A stretch of 64,000 nucleotides of DNA from Sphingobacterium corticibacterium (GCF_004208525.1 NZ_SGIT01000001.1:806001-870000); one strand, 5' to 3'; shown: positions 48,095-58,027, numbered from the stretch's first letter. Notes: generated from the sequence alone by a model not told the origin. Program-made: numbers and translations.

Positions 48095-50383
48095 ATGAAG
48101 AATTACATCATACACGATCCGTGGCATATCATTGAAGATCAATTTAGAGCGGAGCACAACGAGTTTTCGGAAAGCATTTTTTCCATTGGCAACGGACGGA
48201 TGGGACAGCGCGCGAATTTTGAGGAAGCCTATTCCGGAAAAACGATGCAAGGTTCGTATCTGGCAGGTGTCTATTATCCAGATAAAACAAGAGTAGGCTG
48301 GTGGAAGAACGGTTACCCCGAATATTTTGCCAAAGTCATCAATGCGGTACAATGGATTGGACTGGACATTCAGATAGACGGTACAACGTTGGATTTGGCT
48401 CAATGTGAAATCATAAGCTTCGAGCGCCGTTTGGACATGAAAGCTGGTGTACTTTATCGTACGTTTAGGGCAAAGATGCCAAACGGAAAGGAGGTGGAAA
48501 TAACGGCTAAACGGATGTATCATCTGTTTCAATCGGATACCGCATCACTGCAATATACGCTACGCGTTTTAAACTCGGATGCCGACGTGGCCGTACGTTC
48601 TTATTTAGATGGCGACGTCGTGAATCGGGACAGCAACTACGATGAGCGTTTTTGGGTGCCGATTGCGGAAGACATCCAAGATGATCTCGTGTTGGTGAAG
48701 GAAACCAGAAAAACAACATTTCGTGTAGAGGCGCGCCTGCGTAATGTATGCTATGTTGGCGGAACTGCACAATCATCGGGTATAAAAAGAAAAGAACAAT
48801 TCTATGTAGGCGAGGAGTTGCACGCGCATTTGAAAGCCGGCGAATCCATCCGCATGGAGAAATATGTTGCGATGGTCAGCTCCCTCAACCATCCGCTGGA
48901 TAAACTAACGGAAGCCGCACAAAATAGTCTGGAAAAAATTGCTTCCAAAAGCTATGATGAACTGATACAACTACAAACAGAGGCGTGGGCACGTATCTGG
49001 GAAGAAAGTGACATACAGATTGAAGGAGATGTTGCCGCACAACAAGCGATCCGGTTTAATATTTTCCAGCTAAACCAAACCTATACAGGCGAAGACGCCA
49101 GGTTAAATATCGGGCCGAAAGGTTTTACCGGAGAGAAATACGGTGGAGTCACTTATTGGGATACCGAAGCCTATTGCTTACCTTTTTATCTCGCGACACA
49201 AGAACCCAAGGTAGCCCGTAATCTGCTGCTTTACCGTTATCAGCATTTGGAAAAAGCTATTGAAAATGCAGGCAAATTGGGATTTAGTGATGGGGCGGCT
49301 TTGTATCCAATGGTCACGATCAACGGGGAAGAATGCCACAACGAATGGGAAATTACGTTTGAAGAAATCCATCGGAACGGTGCTATTGCCTTTGCTATTT
49401 ACAACTATGTCCGTTATACAGACGACAGCGAATATCTCTCTACGCACGGTTTGGAAGTGTTGATCGGTATCAGCCGTTTTTGGGCACAACGCGTCAATTG
49501 GAGCGAGCAGAAACAGCAATATGTGATGCTGGGTGTAACCGGCCCGAATGAGTATGAGAATAATGTAAACAACAACTGGTATACGAACAAAATTGCTGTA
49601 TGGTGTTTACGCTATACATTGAAGGTCATCGCACAGGAGCAAACACTACACGAGGATCGTTTATACGAGTTGTTGTCAAGATTGGACTTTAAAGCGGAAG
49701 AAAGTCCGTTATGGCAACATATCGTAGATAATATGTACCTGCCTGAAGATAGTGGCCGCGGTGTATTTCTACAACAAGATGGTTTTTTGGATAAGGAATT
49801 GATCCCTGTTGCGGAGCTACCAGCGGGAGTACGACCTTTAAATCAACACTGGAGTTGGGATCGGATATTACGTTCTTGTTATATTAAACAGGCAGATGTG
49901 CTGCAAGGCATATATTTCTTCGAAGATGAATTTGATACGAACACTATTCGTCGTAATTATGATTTCTACGAACCGTTAACCGTTCATGAAAGTTCTCTTT
50001 CTCCTTGTGTGCACGCGATTATCGCAGCCAAATTGGGTAAAGAAGATAAGGCGTATGAGTTCTACCTCCGCACCGCCCGGCTTGATTTAGACGATTATAA
50101 CAACGATACCGAAGATGGATTGCACATCACGTCGATGGCGGGCACCTGGCTGGCTATTGTAGAGGGATTTGCAGGTATGCGCGTACGCGATGGTCAATTA
50201 CATTTTCAAACTTTTATCCCTAAAAACTGGCAAAGCTATGCTTTTCACGTGCAGTATAGAGGAACAAAGTTGTATATTAATGTAAGCCAGGATGATTTTG
50301 AAGTCAAAAACCTGTCTGATACCGAAATTAGTATTATATTTAACGGTGAACAGCTTTTGATAGAACCTGAATGGAAATCTTAA
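48095..50383 (+). CDS. GH65 maltose-phosphorylase-type glycoside phosphorylase
   Basis: This 762 aa protein is a GH65 inverting phosphorylase with an N-terminal beta-sandwich (about 1-270), an (alpha/alpha)6 barrel (about 320-690) and a C-terminal beta domain. The catalytic acid is E486 in GVTGPNEYENNVNNNWYTN, which also has the family Asn-rich sequel. It has no signal peptide and is cytoplasmic. With phosphate it would split maltose (or a related disaccharide) to glucose and beta-glucose-1-phosphate, which pgmB uses. The specificity (maltose, kojibiose or trehalose) is inferred from the starch context. The pgmB stop is 11 bp before and the permease starts 10 bp after. Confidence 0.9.
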   Translation: MKNYIIHDPWHIIEDQFRAEHNEFSESIFSIGNGRMGQRANFEEAYSGKTMQGSYLAGVYYPDKTRVGWWKNGYPEYFAKVINAVQWIGLDIQIDGTTLDLAQCEIISFERRLDMKAGVLYRTFRAKMPNGKEVEITAKRMYHLFQSDTASLQYTLRVLNSDADVAVRSYLDGDVVNRDSNYDERFWVPIAEDIQDDLVLVKETRKTTFRVEARLRNVCYVGGTAQSSGIKRKEQFYVGEELHAHLKAGESIRMEKYVAMVSSLNHPLDKLTEAAQNSLEKIASKSYDELIQLQTEAWARIWEESDIQIEGDVAAQQAIRFNIFQLNQTYTGEDARLNIGPKGFTGEKYGGVTYWDTEAYCLPFYLATQEPKVARNLLLYRYQHLEKAIENAGKLGFSDGAALYPMVTINGEECHNEWEITFEEIHRNGAIAFAIYNYVRYTDDSEYLSTHGLEVLIGISRFWAQRVNWSEQKQQYVMLGVTGPNEYENNVNNNWYTNKIAVWCLRYTLKVIAQEQTLHEDRLYELLSRLDFKAEESPLWQHIVDNMYLPEDSGRGVFLQQDGFLDKELIPVAELPAGVRPLNQHWSWDRILRSCYIKQADVLQGIYFFEDEFDTNTIRRNYDFYEPLTVHESSLSPCVHAIIAAKLGKEDKAYEFYLRTARLDLDDYNNDTEDGLHITSMAGTWLAIVEGFAGMRVRDGQLHFQTFIPKNWQSYAFHVQYRGTKLYINVSQDDFEVKNLSDTEISIIFNGEQLLIEPEWKS

Positions 50384-50392
50384 AACCTTTTC

Positions 50393-51733
50393 ATGAACAA
50401 TATACGCGTTAAACCCACTTTGACTGTTGCTCAGATTATCAATATGAGCATGGGCTTTTTGGGTATCCAAATGGGGTTTGCTTTGCAAAACGGTAATGCT
50501 TCCCGGATTCTACAAACGTTTGGTGCCGATGTGGAGCATCTGTCTTTGTTTTGGTTAGCAGCTCCGATTACCGGGATGATTGTGCAGCCGATTATCGGCC
50601 ACTATAGTGATCGTACCTGGACAAAGATGGGGCGTCGACGGCCTTTCTTTTTGGTGGGCGCTATATTGACAGCGATAGCGCTGGTACTCATGCCCAATAT
50701 CGCCCTATTTACAGCAATACTGCCCCCGTTATTGATCGGGGCCGGTATGCTGATGTTGATGGATGCGTCCATTAACGTGACCATGGAGCCGTTCCGTGCG
50801 CTGATAGGTGATAATCTGCCCAGTTCCCAGCGAAGCTTGGGTTTTTCGGTTCAGACAGTTTTAATAGGGGTGGGGGCTGTAGTCGGTTCTTGGTTACCTT
50901 ATGTATTTGCAGAATATTTAAATATCCCTGCTGAAGGGGGAGATGGTATCGTTCCTCAAAATGTGATTTATTCGTTTTACTTTGGCGCATTCATATTGAT
51001 CGCTACCATTCTATGGACTGTTTTCACCACAAAAGAATATGCTCCGAAGGAACTGGAGTCTTTTGTAGGGGAGGAAGAGACGGAAGCAGAAACGCAATCT
51101 TCATCCAGCCATAATTTGGGCGCGATCTTTCAAGATTTCAAACGGATGCCCTTAACGATGAAAAAGCTTGGATGGGTACAGTTTTTTTCCTGGTTTGCAC
51201 TTTTCATGATGTGGGTATATATGACACCGGCTATTGCAGAACATGTATTTTATAAGATGGATGGAGAGCGCAGCCGTCTGTATGCGGAAGCGGGCAATTG
51301 GGTGGGGGTACTTTTTGGCGTATACAATGGGATATCGGCTATATACGCTATTTTCTTACCTCGGCTTGCTAACCGATTTGGGCGAACAAAAGTACACGCG
51401 TTCGGATTAGTCATCGGTGGTATCTCCTTGATTTCGATACTCTTTATTTCTTCGCCGAATATCTTGTTATTAACAATGCTAGGGGTGGGCATAGCTTGGG
51501 GGAGCATTCTCTCGATGCCTTACGCCATTTTGAGCGATAGCCTGCCTGCTCGTAAGATGGGTGTATATATGGGAATCTTTAATTTCTTTATCACCTTTCC
51601 GCAAATTATATGTGGCTTTTTTGGAGGTATGATTATTAAATATGTTTTCGATAGCCAACCGATATACGGGATTATGCTAGGAGGGATATTTATGCTGTTA
51701 GGCGCTATTTCCGTATGGCGTATTAAAGAATAA
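50393..51733 (+). CDS. MFS sugar permease of the SLC45/GPH-like type
   Basis: This 446 aa inner-membrane transporter has 12 predicted transmembrane helices. The first reads VAQIINMSMGFLGIQMGFAL, and the loop between TM2 and TM3 has HYSDRTWTKMGRRRPFF, similar to the GxxxDRxGRR MFS signature and to SLC45-type sugar/proton symporters. In this operon it should take maltose or maltooligosaccharides from the periplasm to the GH65 enzyme. The gene ends at a hairpin that is shared with clpB. It completes the nine-gene cluster. Confidence 0.9.
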   Translation: MNNIRVKPTLTVAQIINMSMGFLGIQMGFALQNGNASRILQTFGADVEHLSLFWLAAPITGMIVQPIIGHYSDRTWTKMGRRRPFFLVGAILTAIALVLMPNIALFTAILPPLLIGAGMLMLMDASINVTMEPFRALIGDNLPSSQRSLGFSVQTVLIGVGAVVGSWLPYVFAEYLNIPAEGGDGIVPQNVIYSFYFGAFILIATILWTVFTTKEYAPKELESFVGEEETEAETQSSSSHNLGAIFQDFKRMPLTMKKLGWVQFFSWFALFMMWVYMTPAIAEHVFYKMDGERSRLYAEAGNWVGVLFGVYNGISAIYAIFLPRLANRFGRTKVHAFGLVIGGISLISILFISSPNILLLTMLGVGIAWGSILSMPYAILSDSLPARKMGVYMGIFNFFITFPQIICGFFGGMIIKYVFDSQPIYGIMLGGIFMLLGAISVWRIKE

Positions 51734-51764
51734 AAGACAGGGATTATTGATCCCCGTCTTTTTT
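51732..51764. terminator. Shared terminator hairpin of the permease and clpB
   Basis: AAAAGAC-A-GGGAT and ATCCC-C-GTCTTTT pair around a 5-base loop with one mismatch, followed by T residues. On the minus strand it also ends in a T-rich run. The stem includes the last codons and stop of clpB (51744). Confidence 0.75.
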
Positions 51765-54350
51765 ATTCATAAACACAAACTTACCATCAAATACATCCAG
51801 TTGTATCATGGAATCCCTCGTTACTTTACCCGAAAGGATCTCTTTCGAGAGTTCATTAAGTACACGTTTTTGAATTACTCGTTTTAGTGGTCTTGCGCCG
51901 TATACCGGATCGTAGCCCAATTGACCTAACCAATCGAGTGCATCTTCACTGGCAGACAAGAAAATGTTCTGTTCGGCAAGCTGCTTCTGTATCCTTTGAA
52001 ATTGCATACGCACGATATCGCCAATCTCATCCCGGCTCAATGGCGTAAACATGATCACCTCATCAATACGGTTCAGAAACTCCGGTCTGATAGACTTCTG
52101 TAATAGTTCAAATACGTCATCCTTGGTTTTCGCAATCACTTCATCGCGATTGCTGTCATCCAATTTGGAGAAATTCTCCTGAATAATATGCGACCCGGTG
52201 TTAGACGTCATGATGATGATCGTATTCTTAAAGTTGACCACACGTCCTTTGTTGTCCGTTAAGTGTCCGTCATCCAATACTTGCAATAAGATATTGAATA
52301 CATCCGGGTGGGCTTTCTCGATCTCATCCAAAAGGACGACTGAATAAGGTCTACGGCGTACGGCTTCCGTTAACTGCCCGCCTTCTTCGTAACCGATGTA
52401 TCCGGGAGGAGCACCGATCAACCTGGATACCGCATGTCGTTCTTGATATTCCGACATATCAATCCGCACCATCGCTTGTTCATCATCAAACAGGAATTCG
52501 GCCAATGCCTTAGCAAGTTCTGTTTTACCTACCCCAGTTGTACCAAGGAAGATGAACGAACCGATAGGTCGTTTCGCATCGCTCAATCCGGCCCTGGAAC
52601 GGCGGATGGCATCGGCGATCGCTTCAATCGCTTCTTCCTGACCGGCAACACGTTTGTGCAATTCTTCTTCCAGATTAAGTAATTTCTCACGTTCAGACTG
52701 TACCATTTTGCTCACTGGAATACCTGTCCAACGAGATACCACGTCCGCGATATCCTCGGAGGTAACTTCCTCTTTTAGCATACGGCTATCCTGTTGCTTT
52801 TCCGCAAGTTCGGCTTTTAGATTTTCTACTTTATCCTGTGCCTCTTTAATTTTTCCATAACGCAATTCAGCTACCTTGCCGTAATCGCCAGCACGTTCTG
52901 CTTGATCTGCTTCCAGTTTGTAATCTTCGATATTTTGGATTTCCTGGTTAACTTTGTCGACCAAGCCTTTCTCCGATTGCCAAGCTGCTTTTAACGAATC
53001 CCGTTCGTTGGAAAGATTAGCGATAGTTTCAGAAAGTTCTTTCACTTTTTTCTCGTCGTTCTCGCGCTTAATCGCCTCCCGTTCAATTTCCAGTTGCATG
53101 ATGCGTCTTTCCAATTCATCAACTGCCTCCGGTACGGAATCCATCTCCAACCGTAGTTTAGAGGCCGCTTCATCTATTAAGTCAATTGCTTTATCCGGCA
53201 AGAATCTATCGGTAATATAGCGTTGTGATAGTTCAACCGCTGCAATAATAGATTCGTCCAGGATACGCACCTTATGGTGTGTTTCATATCTTTCTTTTAA
53301 TCCACGGAGGATAGAAATAGCATCCTGTGTGTCTGGCTCATCAACCATGACCTTTTGGAATCGGCGCTCTAAGGCTTTATCTTTTTCGAAATACTTTTGG
53401 TATTCATTCAGTGTTGTCGCACCAATTGCCCGAAGCTCGCCGCGTGCTAGAGCGGGTTTTAGGATGTTTGCGGCATCCATAGCACCTTCGCCACCACCAG
53501 CCCCCACCAAGGTGTGGATTTCATCGATGAAAAGGATAATCTCCCCCGCGCTGTCCGACACCTCTTTTACGACTGCTTTTAAACGCTCTTCAAACTCACC
53601 TTTGTATTTTGCTCCAGCGATAAGCGCCCCCATATCGAGCGAGAACACCGTTTTAGACTTCAGGTTTTCAGGTGCATCACCTTTGATGATTCGGTGGGCA
53701 ATACCTTCTGCAATAGCTGTTTTACCCACACCCGGCTCCCCAACCAGAATCGGGTTGTTCTTTGTTCGGCGTGATAGAATCTGCATCACACGACGAATTT
53801 CTTCATCACGGCCGATAACCGGATCCAGTTTTCCGGATTCTGCAAACTCATTGAGGTTACGCGCGTATTTCCCAAGGGCATTGTATGTTGCCTCTGCATT
53901 TTGATCGGTAACACGATTATTTCCTCTAAGCTCTTTGATAGCCAATTTGAGATCTTTCTCGTTTACGCCTTGATCCTTCAACAAAGAAGCCGTCTTATCA
54001 CTTGAAGAAAGAAGTCCCAAAAGAATATGCTCAATGGAAACAAATTCATCATTGAATTCTTTTAGATAACTTTGGGCTTTTTGTAACACCGAAGCAGACG
54101 TGTTACTGAGATATACATTGCTTCCGCTTACTTTAGGAAGAGAAGCAATTTGTTTGTCGACCTCTGTCTCCAGATAGTTGGTGTTTACATTTAGCTTTTT
54201 CAATAAATGCCCAATAACGTGTTCATCCACGGTTAGGAGTGCCTTTAATATATGTGCGGATTCAATCGCTTGTTGCTGATTACCCGCTGCAATTTCGGAA
54301 GCTTTTTGAATAGCCTCCTGTGCTTTGATTGTATAATTGTTAAAGTTCAT
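51744..54350 (-). CDS. clpB: ATP-dependent disaggregase ClpB
   Basis: ClpB is a hexameric AAA+ chaperone that pulls proteins out of aggregates with DnaK. The 868 aa protein has the N-terminal domain (1-150), AAA-1 with Walker A GEPGVGKTAIAEG and Walker B VILFIDEIHTLVGAG, a coiled-coil M domain (about 400-540) and AAA-2 with FLGTTGVGKTELAK and VVLLDEIEKAH. The M domain shows it is ClpB and not ClpA/C. No heat-shock operator or clean promoter was recognised upstream. The stop codon lies in the shared terminator. Confidence 0.97.
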   Translation of the reverse strand: MNFNNYTIKAQEAIQKASEIAAGNQQQAIESAHILKALLTVDEHVIGHLLKKLNVNTNYLETEVDKQIASLPKVSGSNVYLSNTSASVLQKAQSYLKEFNDEFVSIEHILLGLLSSSDKTASLLKDQGVNEKDLKLAIKELRGNNRVTDQNAEATYNALGKYARNLNEFAESGKLDPVIGRDEEIRRVMQILSRRTKNNPILVGEPGVGKTAIAEGIAHRIIKGDAPENLKSKTVFSLDMGALIAGAKYKGEFEERLKAVVKEVSDSAGEIILFIDEIHTLVGAGGGEGAMDAANILKPALARGELRAIGATTLNEYQKYFEKDKALERRFQKVMVDEPDTQDAISILRGLKERYETHHKVRILDESIIAAVELSQRYITDRFLPDKAIDLIDEAASKLRLEMDSVPEAVDELERRIMQLEIEREAIKRENDEKKVKELSETIANLSNERDSLKAAWQSEKGLVDKVNQEIQNIEDYKLEADQAERAGDYGKVAELRYGKIKEAQDKVENLKAELAEKQQDSRMLKEEVTSEDIADVVSRWTGIPVSKMVQSEREKLLNLEEELHKRVAGQEEAIEAIADAIRRSRAGLSDAKRPIGSFIFLGTTGVGKTELAKALAEFLFDDEQAMVRIDMSEYQERHAVSRLIGAPPGYIGYEEGGQLTEAVRRRPYSVVLLDEIEKAHPDVFNILLQVLDDGHLTDNKGRVVNFKNTIIIMTSNTGSHIIQENFSKLDDSNRDEVIAKTKDDVFELLQKSIRPEFLNRIDEVIMFTPLSRDEIGDIVRMQFQRIQKQLAEQNIFLSASEDALDWLGQLGYDPVYGARPLKRVIQKRVLNELSKEILSGKVTRDSMIQLDVFDGKFVFMNKKDGDQ

Positions 54351-54580
54351 ATAATAATATCTCTTTAATCTATTGCAAATGCTTGTTTAATCTCGTTTTA
54401 TGGATAAACAATTTAAGTGCCTTTTTGATTTTAACTATCTATTCGGAAATTTTGTCGCTAAAAAATACAATTAAACGACAAAATGACCTGTTTATTTGCC
54501 GTTTAAGCGGATACGCTGGAATGTAATAGCCAGTGTCTTCGGCCTTTATCTTCTATATAACGAGTTTTTTCAAAAAGTAC

Positions 54581-54611
54581 TTGCATAATAAAAATAGAAC
54601 TGTGATATTTG
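54581..54611 (+). promoter_or_regulatory. Promoter of the tRNA-Thr/tRNA-Arg unit
   Basis: TTG at 54581-54583, a 20 bp spacer and GATATTTG at 54604-54611 (one mismatch to TAnnTTTG) end 27 bases before tRNA-Thr. Confidence 0.6.
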
Positions 54612-54638
54612 CATCACTGAATCGGAAACGGTTCGAAA

Positions 54639-54711
<73 letters not shown>

Positions 54712-54760
54712 CAAAGAAAACCAAAGCAAACAGACTATATGTCAAGATGTGATGGTTACC

Positions 54761-54834
54761 GCGCTCATAGCTTAACTGGATAGAGCACCTGACTACGGAT
54801 CAGGAGGTTAGGGGTTCGACTCCCTTTGAGCGCA
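54761..54834 (+). tRNA. tRNA-Arg (ACG)
   Basis: The 74-nt cloverleaf has acceptor stem GCGCTCA / TGAGCGC and T arm GGTTCGACTCC. The anticodon stem CCTGA / TCAGG encloses CTACGGA, giving anticodon ACG, normally deaminated to ICG to read CGU/CGC/CGA. CCA is not encoded. It lies 49 bp after tRNA-Thr, and a terminator follows. Confidence 0.96.
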
Positions 54835-54839
54835 CAAGT

Positions 54840-54875
54840 AAAGCCTAATTCTGTATCGGGATTAGGCTTTTTTTT
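54840..54875 (+). terminator. Terminator of the tRNA-Thr/tRNA-Arg unit
   Basis: AAAGCCTAAT (54840-54849) pairs with ATTAGGCTTT (54861-54870), and an eight-T run follows. It lies just upstream of adk. Confidence 0.9.
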
Positions 54876-54894
54876 GAACATAAAATAACAACTT

Positions 54895-55464
54895 ATGCTA
54901 AACCTCGTCTTATTTGGTCCTCCCGGTGCAGGGAAAGGTACCCAATCAGAAAAACTCATTGAAAAATACCAATTGGTTCATATCTCCACTGGTGATATTT
55001 TCCGTGCTCATATCAAAGACCAAACTGCTTTGGGACAGCAAGTGAGTCAAATTATTGCCGATGGTAATCTTGTTCCTGACTCTATTACCATCGCTATGCT
55101 GGAAGAAGAAATTAATAAAAACCCACAGGCAAAAGGATTTATTTTTGATGGATTCCCTCGTACGGTAGCGCAGGCGGAAGCTTTAGATAAATTTTTGGAA
55201 TCGATTAATGAACACATCACAGGTGTATTGGCATTAGACGTAACGGAAGAAGAATTAAAGGAGCGTATCGCGAAACGTCAAGAAATATCTGGTCGTGCAG
55301 ATGATGCTGCAGATAAGTTGACGAAACGTATTGAAGAGTATTTTAATAAAACCATACACGTATTGCCCTATTATGAAGCACAGGGTAAACTGTCCAAAGT
55401 AAACGGTATTGGTGATATTGATGCAATTTTCCAGTCGTTGACAGCGATTATTGATACATATTAA
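54895..55464 (+). CDS. adk: Adenylate kinase
   Basis: This enzyme interconverts ATP + AMP and 2 ADP. The protein is 189 aa and starts MLNLVLFGPPGAGKGTQSEKL, with P-loop GPPGAGKGT. The AMP-binding motif DGFPRTVAQAEALD and an Arg-rich region (RIAKRQEISGRADD) are present. The lid is short, with no zinc-type cysteine quartet. It starts after the tRNA terminator and is 31 bp upstream of obgE on the same strand, so the two are probably co-transcribed. Confidence 0.97.
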   Translation: MLNLVLFGPPGAGKGTQSEKLIEKYQLVHISTGDIFRAHIKDQTALGQQVSQIIADGNLVPDSITIAMLEEEINKNPQAKGFIFDGFPRTVAQAEALDKFLESINEHITGVLALDVTEEELKERIAKRQEISGRADDAADKLTKRIEEYFNKTIHVLPYYEAQGKLSKVNGIGDIDAIFQSLTAIIDTY

Positions 55465-55495
55465 TTCCCAAACATAAAAAGTAATATAGTAGAAT

Positions 55496-56494
55496 ATGGC
55501 TCAGGGCTCGAATTTCGTGGATTATGTGAAGGTGTGTTGCCGCTCTGGGCACGGAGGAGCCGGCTCGGCCCACCTGCATCGGGATAAATTTACCGCCAAA
55601 GGTGGGCCAGATGGAGGTGATGGTGGTCGTGGTGGCCATATCATCCTAAAAGGTTCTTCACAGCACTGGACATTACTCCATTTAAAATATCGTAAGCATA
55701 TTATTGCGGAAAATGGTGGGCCAGGATTAAGCGCGTTGCGTACAGGGGCAAACGGAAAAGATGAAATATTGGAAGTCCCTCTAGGAACGGTTGCTAAGGA
55801 CGCCGAAACTGGTGAGATTCTGTTTGATATTACAGAAGATGGAGAAACTAAGATATTGACCCCTGGCGGGAAAGGTGGATTAGGCAATTGGCACTTTAAA
55901 TCTGCTACACAGCAAACGCCGCGCTTTGCACAATCGGGTATGCCAGGAAAAGAGCAATGGATTATACTGGAATTGAAAGTATTGGCAGATGTTGGATTAG
56001 TCGGTTTCCCCAACGCTGGAAAATCCACGTTGCTATCTGTTGTGTCAGCAGCAAAACCGGAAATTGCCGATTATCCGTTTACCACCTTGGTGCCAAATCT
56101 TGGGATTGTTGGCTACCGCGACAATAGATCATTTGTAATGGCGGATATTCCGGGAATCATCGAAGGAGCCTCAAAAGGCAAAGGTTTAGGGCACCGATTC
56201 TTACGCCATATTGAACGTAATGCGGTTCTATTATTTATGGTTCCTGCGGATACCGATCGTAGTATTGCCGAAGAATACGAGATTTTACTAAATGAATTAA
56301 CGGCTTATAATCCCGAGCTCATGGATAAACCACGCCTATTGGCAGTTACAAAGTCTGATATGCTCGATGATGAACTCGAAGCGGAGATGACGGAAACACT
56401 ACCAAAAGGAATGCCTGCGATTTTCATATCTTCCGTATCGGGTAAAAATATCCAACAGCTAAAAGATATGATATGGAAGGCTATTAATGATTGA
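55496..56494 (+). CDS. obgE: GTPase Obg
   Basis: Obg is a ribosome-associated GTPase in 50S biogenesis and stress signalling. The 332 aa protein has the Gly-rich Obg domain (about 1-160, [15 protein letters not shown] and [19 protein letters not shown]), then the G domain with G1 [12 protein letters not shown]3 [16 protein letters not shown] and G4 TKSD. The C-terminal OCT domain present in some homologues is absent, as usual for shorter Obg. It follows adk by 31 bp. Confidence 0.96.
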   Translation: MAQGSNFVDYVKVCCRSGHGGAGSAHLHRDKFTAKGGPDGGDGGRGGHIILKGSSQHWTLLHLKYRKHIIAENGGPGLSALRTGANGKDEILEVPLGTVAKDAETGEILFDITEDGETKILTPGGKGGLGNWHFKSATQQTPRFAQSGMPGKEQWIILELKVLADVGLVGFPNAGKSTLLSVVSAAKPEIADYPFTTLVPNLGIVGYRDNRSFVMADIPGIIEGASKGKGLGHRFLRHIERNAVLLFMVPADTDRSIAEEYEILLNELTAYNPELMDKPRLLAVTKSDMLDDELEAEMTETLPKGMPAIFISSVSGKNIQQLKDMIWKAIND

Positions 56495-56496
56495 TA

Positions 56497-57108
56497 TTAG
56501 ATAATCGGAAACAATCTACTTTCTACTTCGATCTTAAATTTTTCGTGAAGATATGTAAAGAATTGCTTGTTCGCTTGGTTTTGGTTTTGTTCAATAAGAT
56601 AGGGAATGACGACAATATCTTGTTTTAAACGAAGCTTATAATAACCAAACAAGGTATCTCGGTTTTTTTGAACGGACTTTACTTCGGATACACTTACTAC
56701 ATCACGCATTAAATTAAAAGAAAGAGGCTGATCTTTAATATGGTCCAACAAGACTTCATAAGTTTCAAGATTAAAATAAATACGTTGATCCTTAGTATAT
56801 TTAATATGGTTCGTGTAAACAAAAAGTTGACCAATGAGATAAAGACTTAATGGAATAAGTATCCACAATATTTTGATTTTCATCCCCAGAATGATGACGA
56901 TCAAAAGGAGTAAAAAACCGATTCCAACTGTGCGTAATGTACTCTTTGTCACACGGCTGATTAATAGGGATGACGTATCTATCAAGACAAAATGCTGGCG
57001 CTGATTCGCCCGGACGATAGATGTACCGTCTCCACTGGTCAACATAAACCTTCGGGCTATAAGATATAGCAAAAGTCCGAGTAAAGCGATAATAATAAAT
57101 ATCTTCAT
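56497..57108 (-). CDS. Membrane protein of unknown function
   Basis: I do not recognise a family with confidence. The 203 aa protein has an N-terminal transmembrane segment (about 2-20, IFIIIALLGLLLYLI), a short charged section, and a further hydrophobic pair (about 64-100, GIGFLLLLIVIILGMKIKILWILIPLSLYLI). A soluble C-terminal domain (about 105-203) follows, with the pattern of a PH/YcxB-like domain, mostly beta strands. It is convergent with obgE (2 bp between stops). It sits 27 bp downstream of panB on the same strand. Confidence 0.7.
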   Translation of the reverse strand: MKIFIIIALLGLLLYLIARRFMLTSGDGTSIVRANQRQHFVLIDTSSLLISRVTKSTLRTVGIGFLLLLIVIILGMKIKILWILIPLSLYLIGQLFVYTNHIKYTKDQRIYFNLETYEVLLDHIKDQPLSFNLMRDVVSVSEVKSVQKNRDTLFGYYKLRLKQDIVVIPYLIEQNQNQANKQFFTYLHEKFKIEVESRLFPII

Positions 57109-57135
57109 TGCGCTATCTTAGAAAAGCCATATCTT

Positions 57136-57951
57136 TTAATATTGCTCAGATTCATTCGGGTAATTCCCCGATTTCACATCTTCTGCATATTTAGCCGCCG
57201 CTTCCACGATACCATCGTACATTTCCATATAACGTCTCAAGAATTTTGGTTTGAAATCTTTGGTGAATCCAAGCATATCATTAACCACCAATACCTGTCC
57301 ATCACATCCGTTTCCTGCACCAATGCCTATCGTAGGGATGGAAAGTGATTCACTGACTTCTGTAGCAAGTTTTGCCGGTATTTTTTCCAAAACAATAGCA
57401 AAGCATCCTATTTCTTGAAGTGCCAACGCATCCGATTTCAGTTTTTCCGCTTCTGCTTCTTCTTGTGCCCGGACACCAAACGTTCCGAATTTATTGATGG
57501 ATTGCGGTGTCAGGCCTAAATGCCCACAGACAGGAATACCCGCATCAATAATTTTCTTAATATTGTCCAATATCTCGACACCGCCTTCCAGTTTCAACGC
57601 ATGAGCGCCCGATTCTTTCATCATCCGAACAGCCGACTTGAAAGCATCTTCTGCTGTACCTTGATATTCACCAAAAGGAAGGTCAACCAATACCAACGCC
57701 CGCTTTGCACCTCTCGCTACCGCACTGGCGTGGTATATCATATGGTCTAATGTAATAGGTAACGTGGTTTCATACCCTGCGAAAACATTTGCCGCCGAAT
57801 CTCCCACCAATAAAACGTCGATACCTGCTTCGTCTAATGCACGCGCAGTAGAGTAATCATACGCCGTGAGCATGCTGACTTTTTCACCATTTGCTTTCAT
57901 CGCCAAGATGGTGTTTGTGGTTACTCGTTTGATTATTTTATTTACGGACAT
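57136..57951 (-). CDS. panB: 3-Methyl-2-oxobutanoate hydroxymethyltransferase
   Basis: PanB makes ketopantoate from 3-methyl-2-oxobutanoate and 5,10-methylenetetrahydrofolate in pantothenate synthesis. The 271 aa protein has the family motifs SMLTAYDYSTARALDEAGID, LLVGDSAANVFAGYETTLP (Mg-binding Asp) and VCGHLGLTPQSINKFG, and the C-terminal GIGAGNGCDGQVLVVNDMLG. It forms a (beta/alpha)8 decamer in the cytoplasm. Its promoter (-7 box TAGCTTTG, minus 57978-57971) faces that of the RluA-type gene. The membrane protein at 56497-57108 may be its operon partner. Confidence 0.96.
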   Translation of the reverse strand: MSVNKIIKRVTTNTILAMKANGEKVSMLTAYDYSTARALDEAGIDVLLVGDSAANVFAGYETTLPITLDHMIYHASAVARGAKRALVLVDLPFGEYQGTAEDAFKSAVRMMKESGAHALKLEGGVEILDNIKKIIDAGIPVCGHLGLTPQSINKFGTFGVRAQEEAEAEKLKSDALALQEIGCFAIVLEKIPAKLATEVSESLSIPTIGIGAGNGCDGQVLVVNDMLGFTKDFKPKFLRRYMEMYDGIVEAAAKYAEDVKSGNYPNESEQY

Positions 57952-57970
57952 TGCTTGTAGTTTGAAGAGA

Positions 57971-57978
57971 CAAAGCTA
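57971..57978 (-). promoter_or_regulatory. -7 box of panB
   Basis: TAGCTTTG on the minus strand lies 19 bases before the panB ATG. No spaced -33 TTG is visible. Confidence 0.45.
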
Positions 57979-58019
57979 ATAAAAAGTTATAGAAGTCGAG
58001 GATCTTAAAGGGATTTCTG

Positions 58020-58027
58020 TATTTTTG
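58020..58027 (+). promoter_or_regulatory. -7 box of the RluA-family gene
   Basis: TATTTTTG ends 5 bases before the ATG at 58033, which predicts a leaderless or near-leaderless transcript. Confidence 0.45.

Noticed and set aside
53329..53904. 191-residue plus-strand frame
   Set aside because: It is antisense to clpB, Ser/Arg-rich and without a family match; a shadow of the clpB codon pattern.
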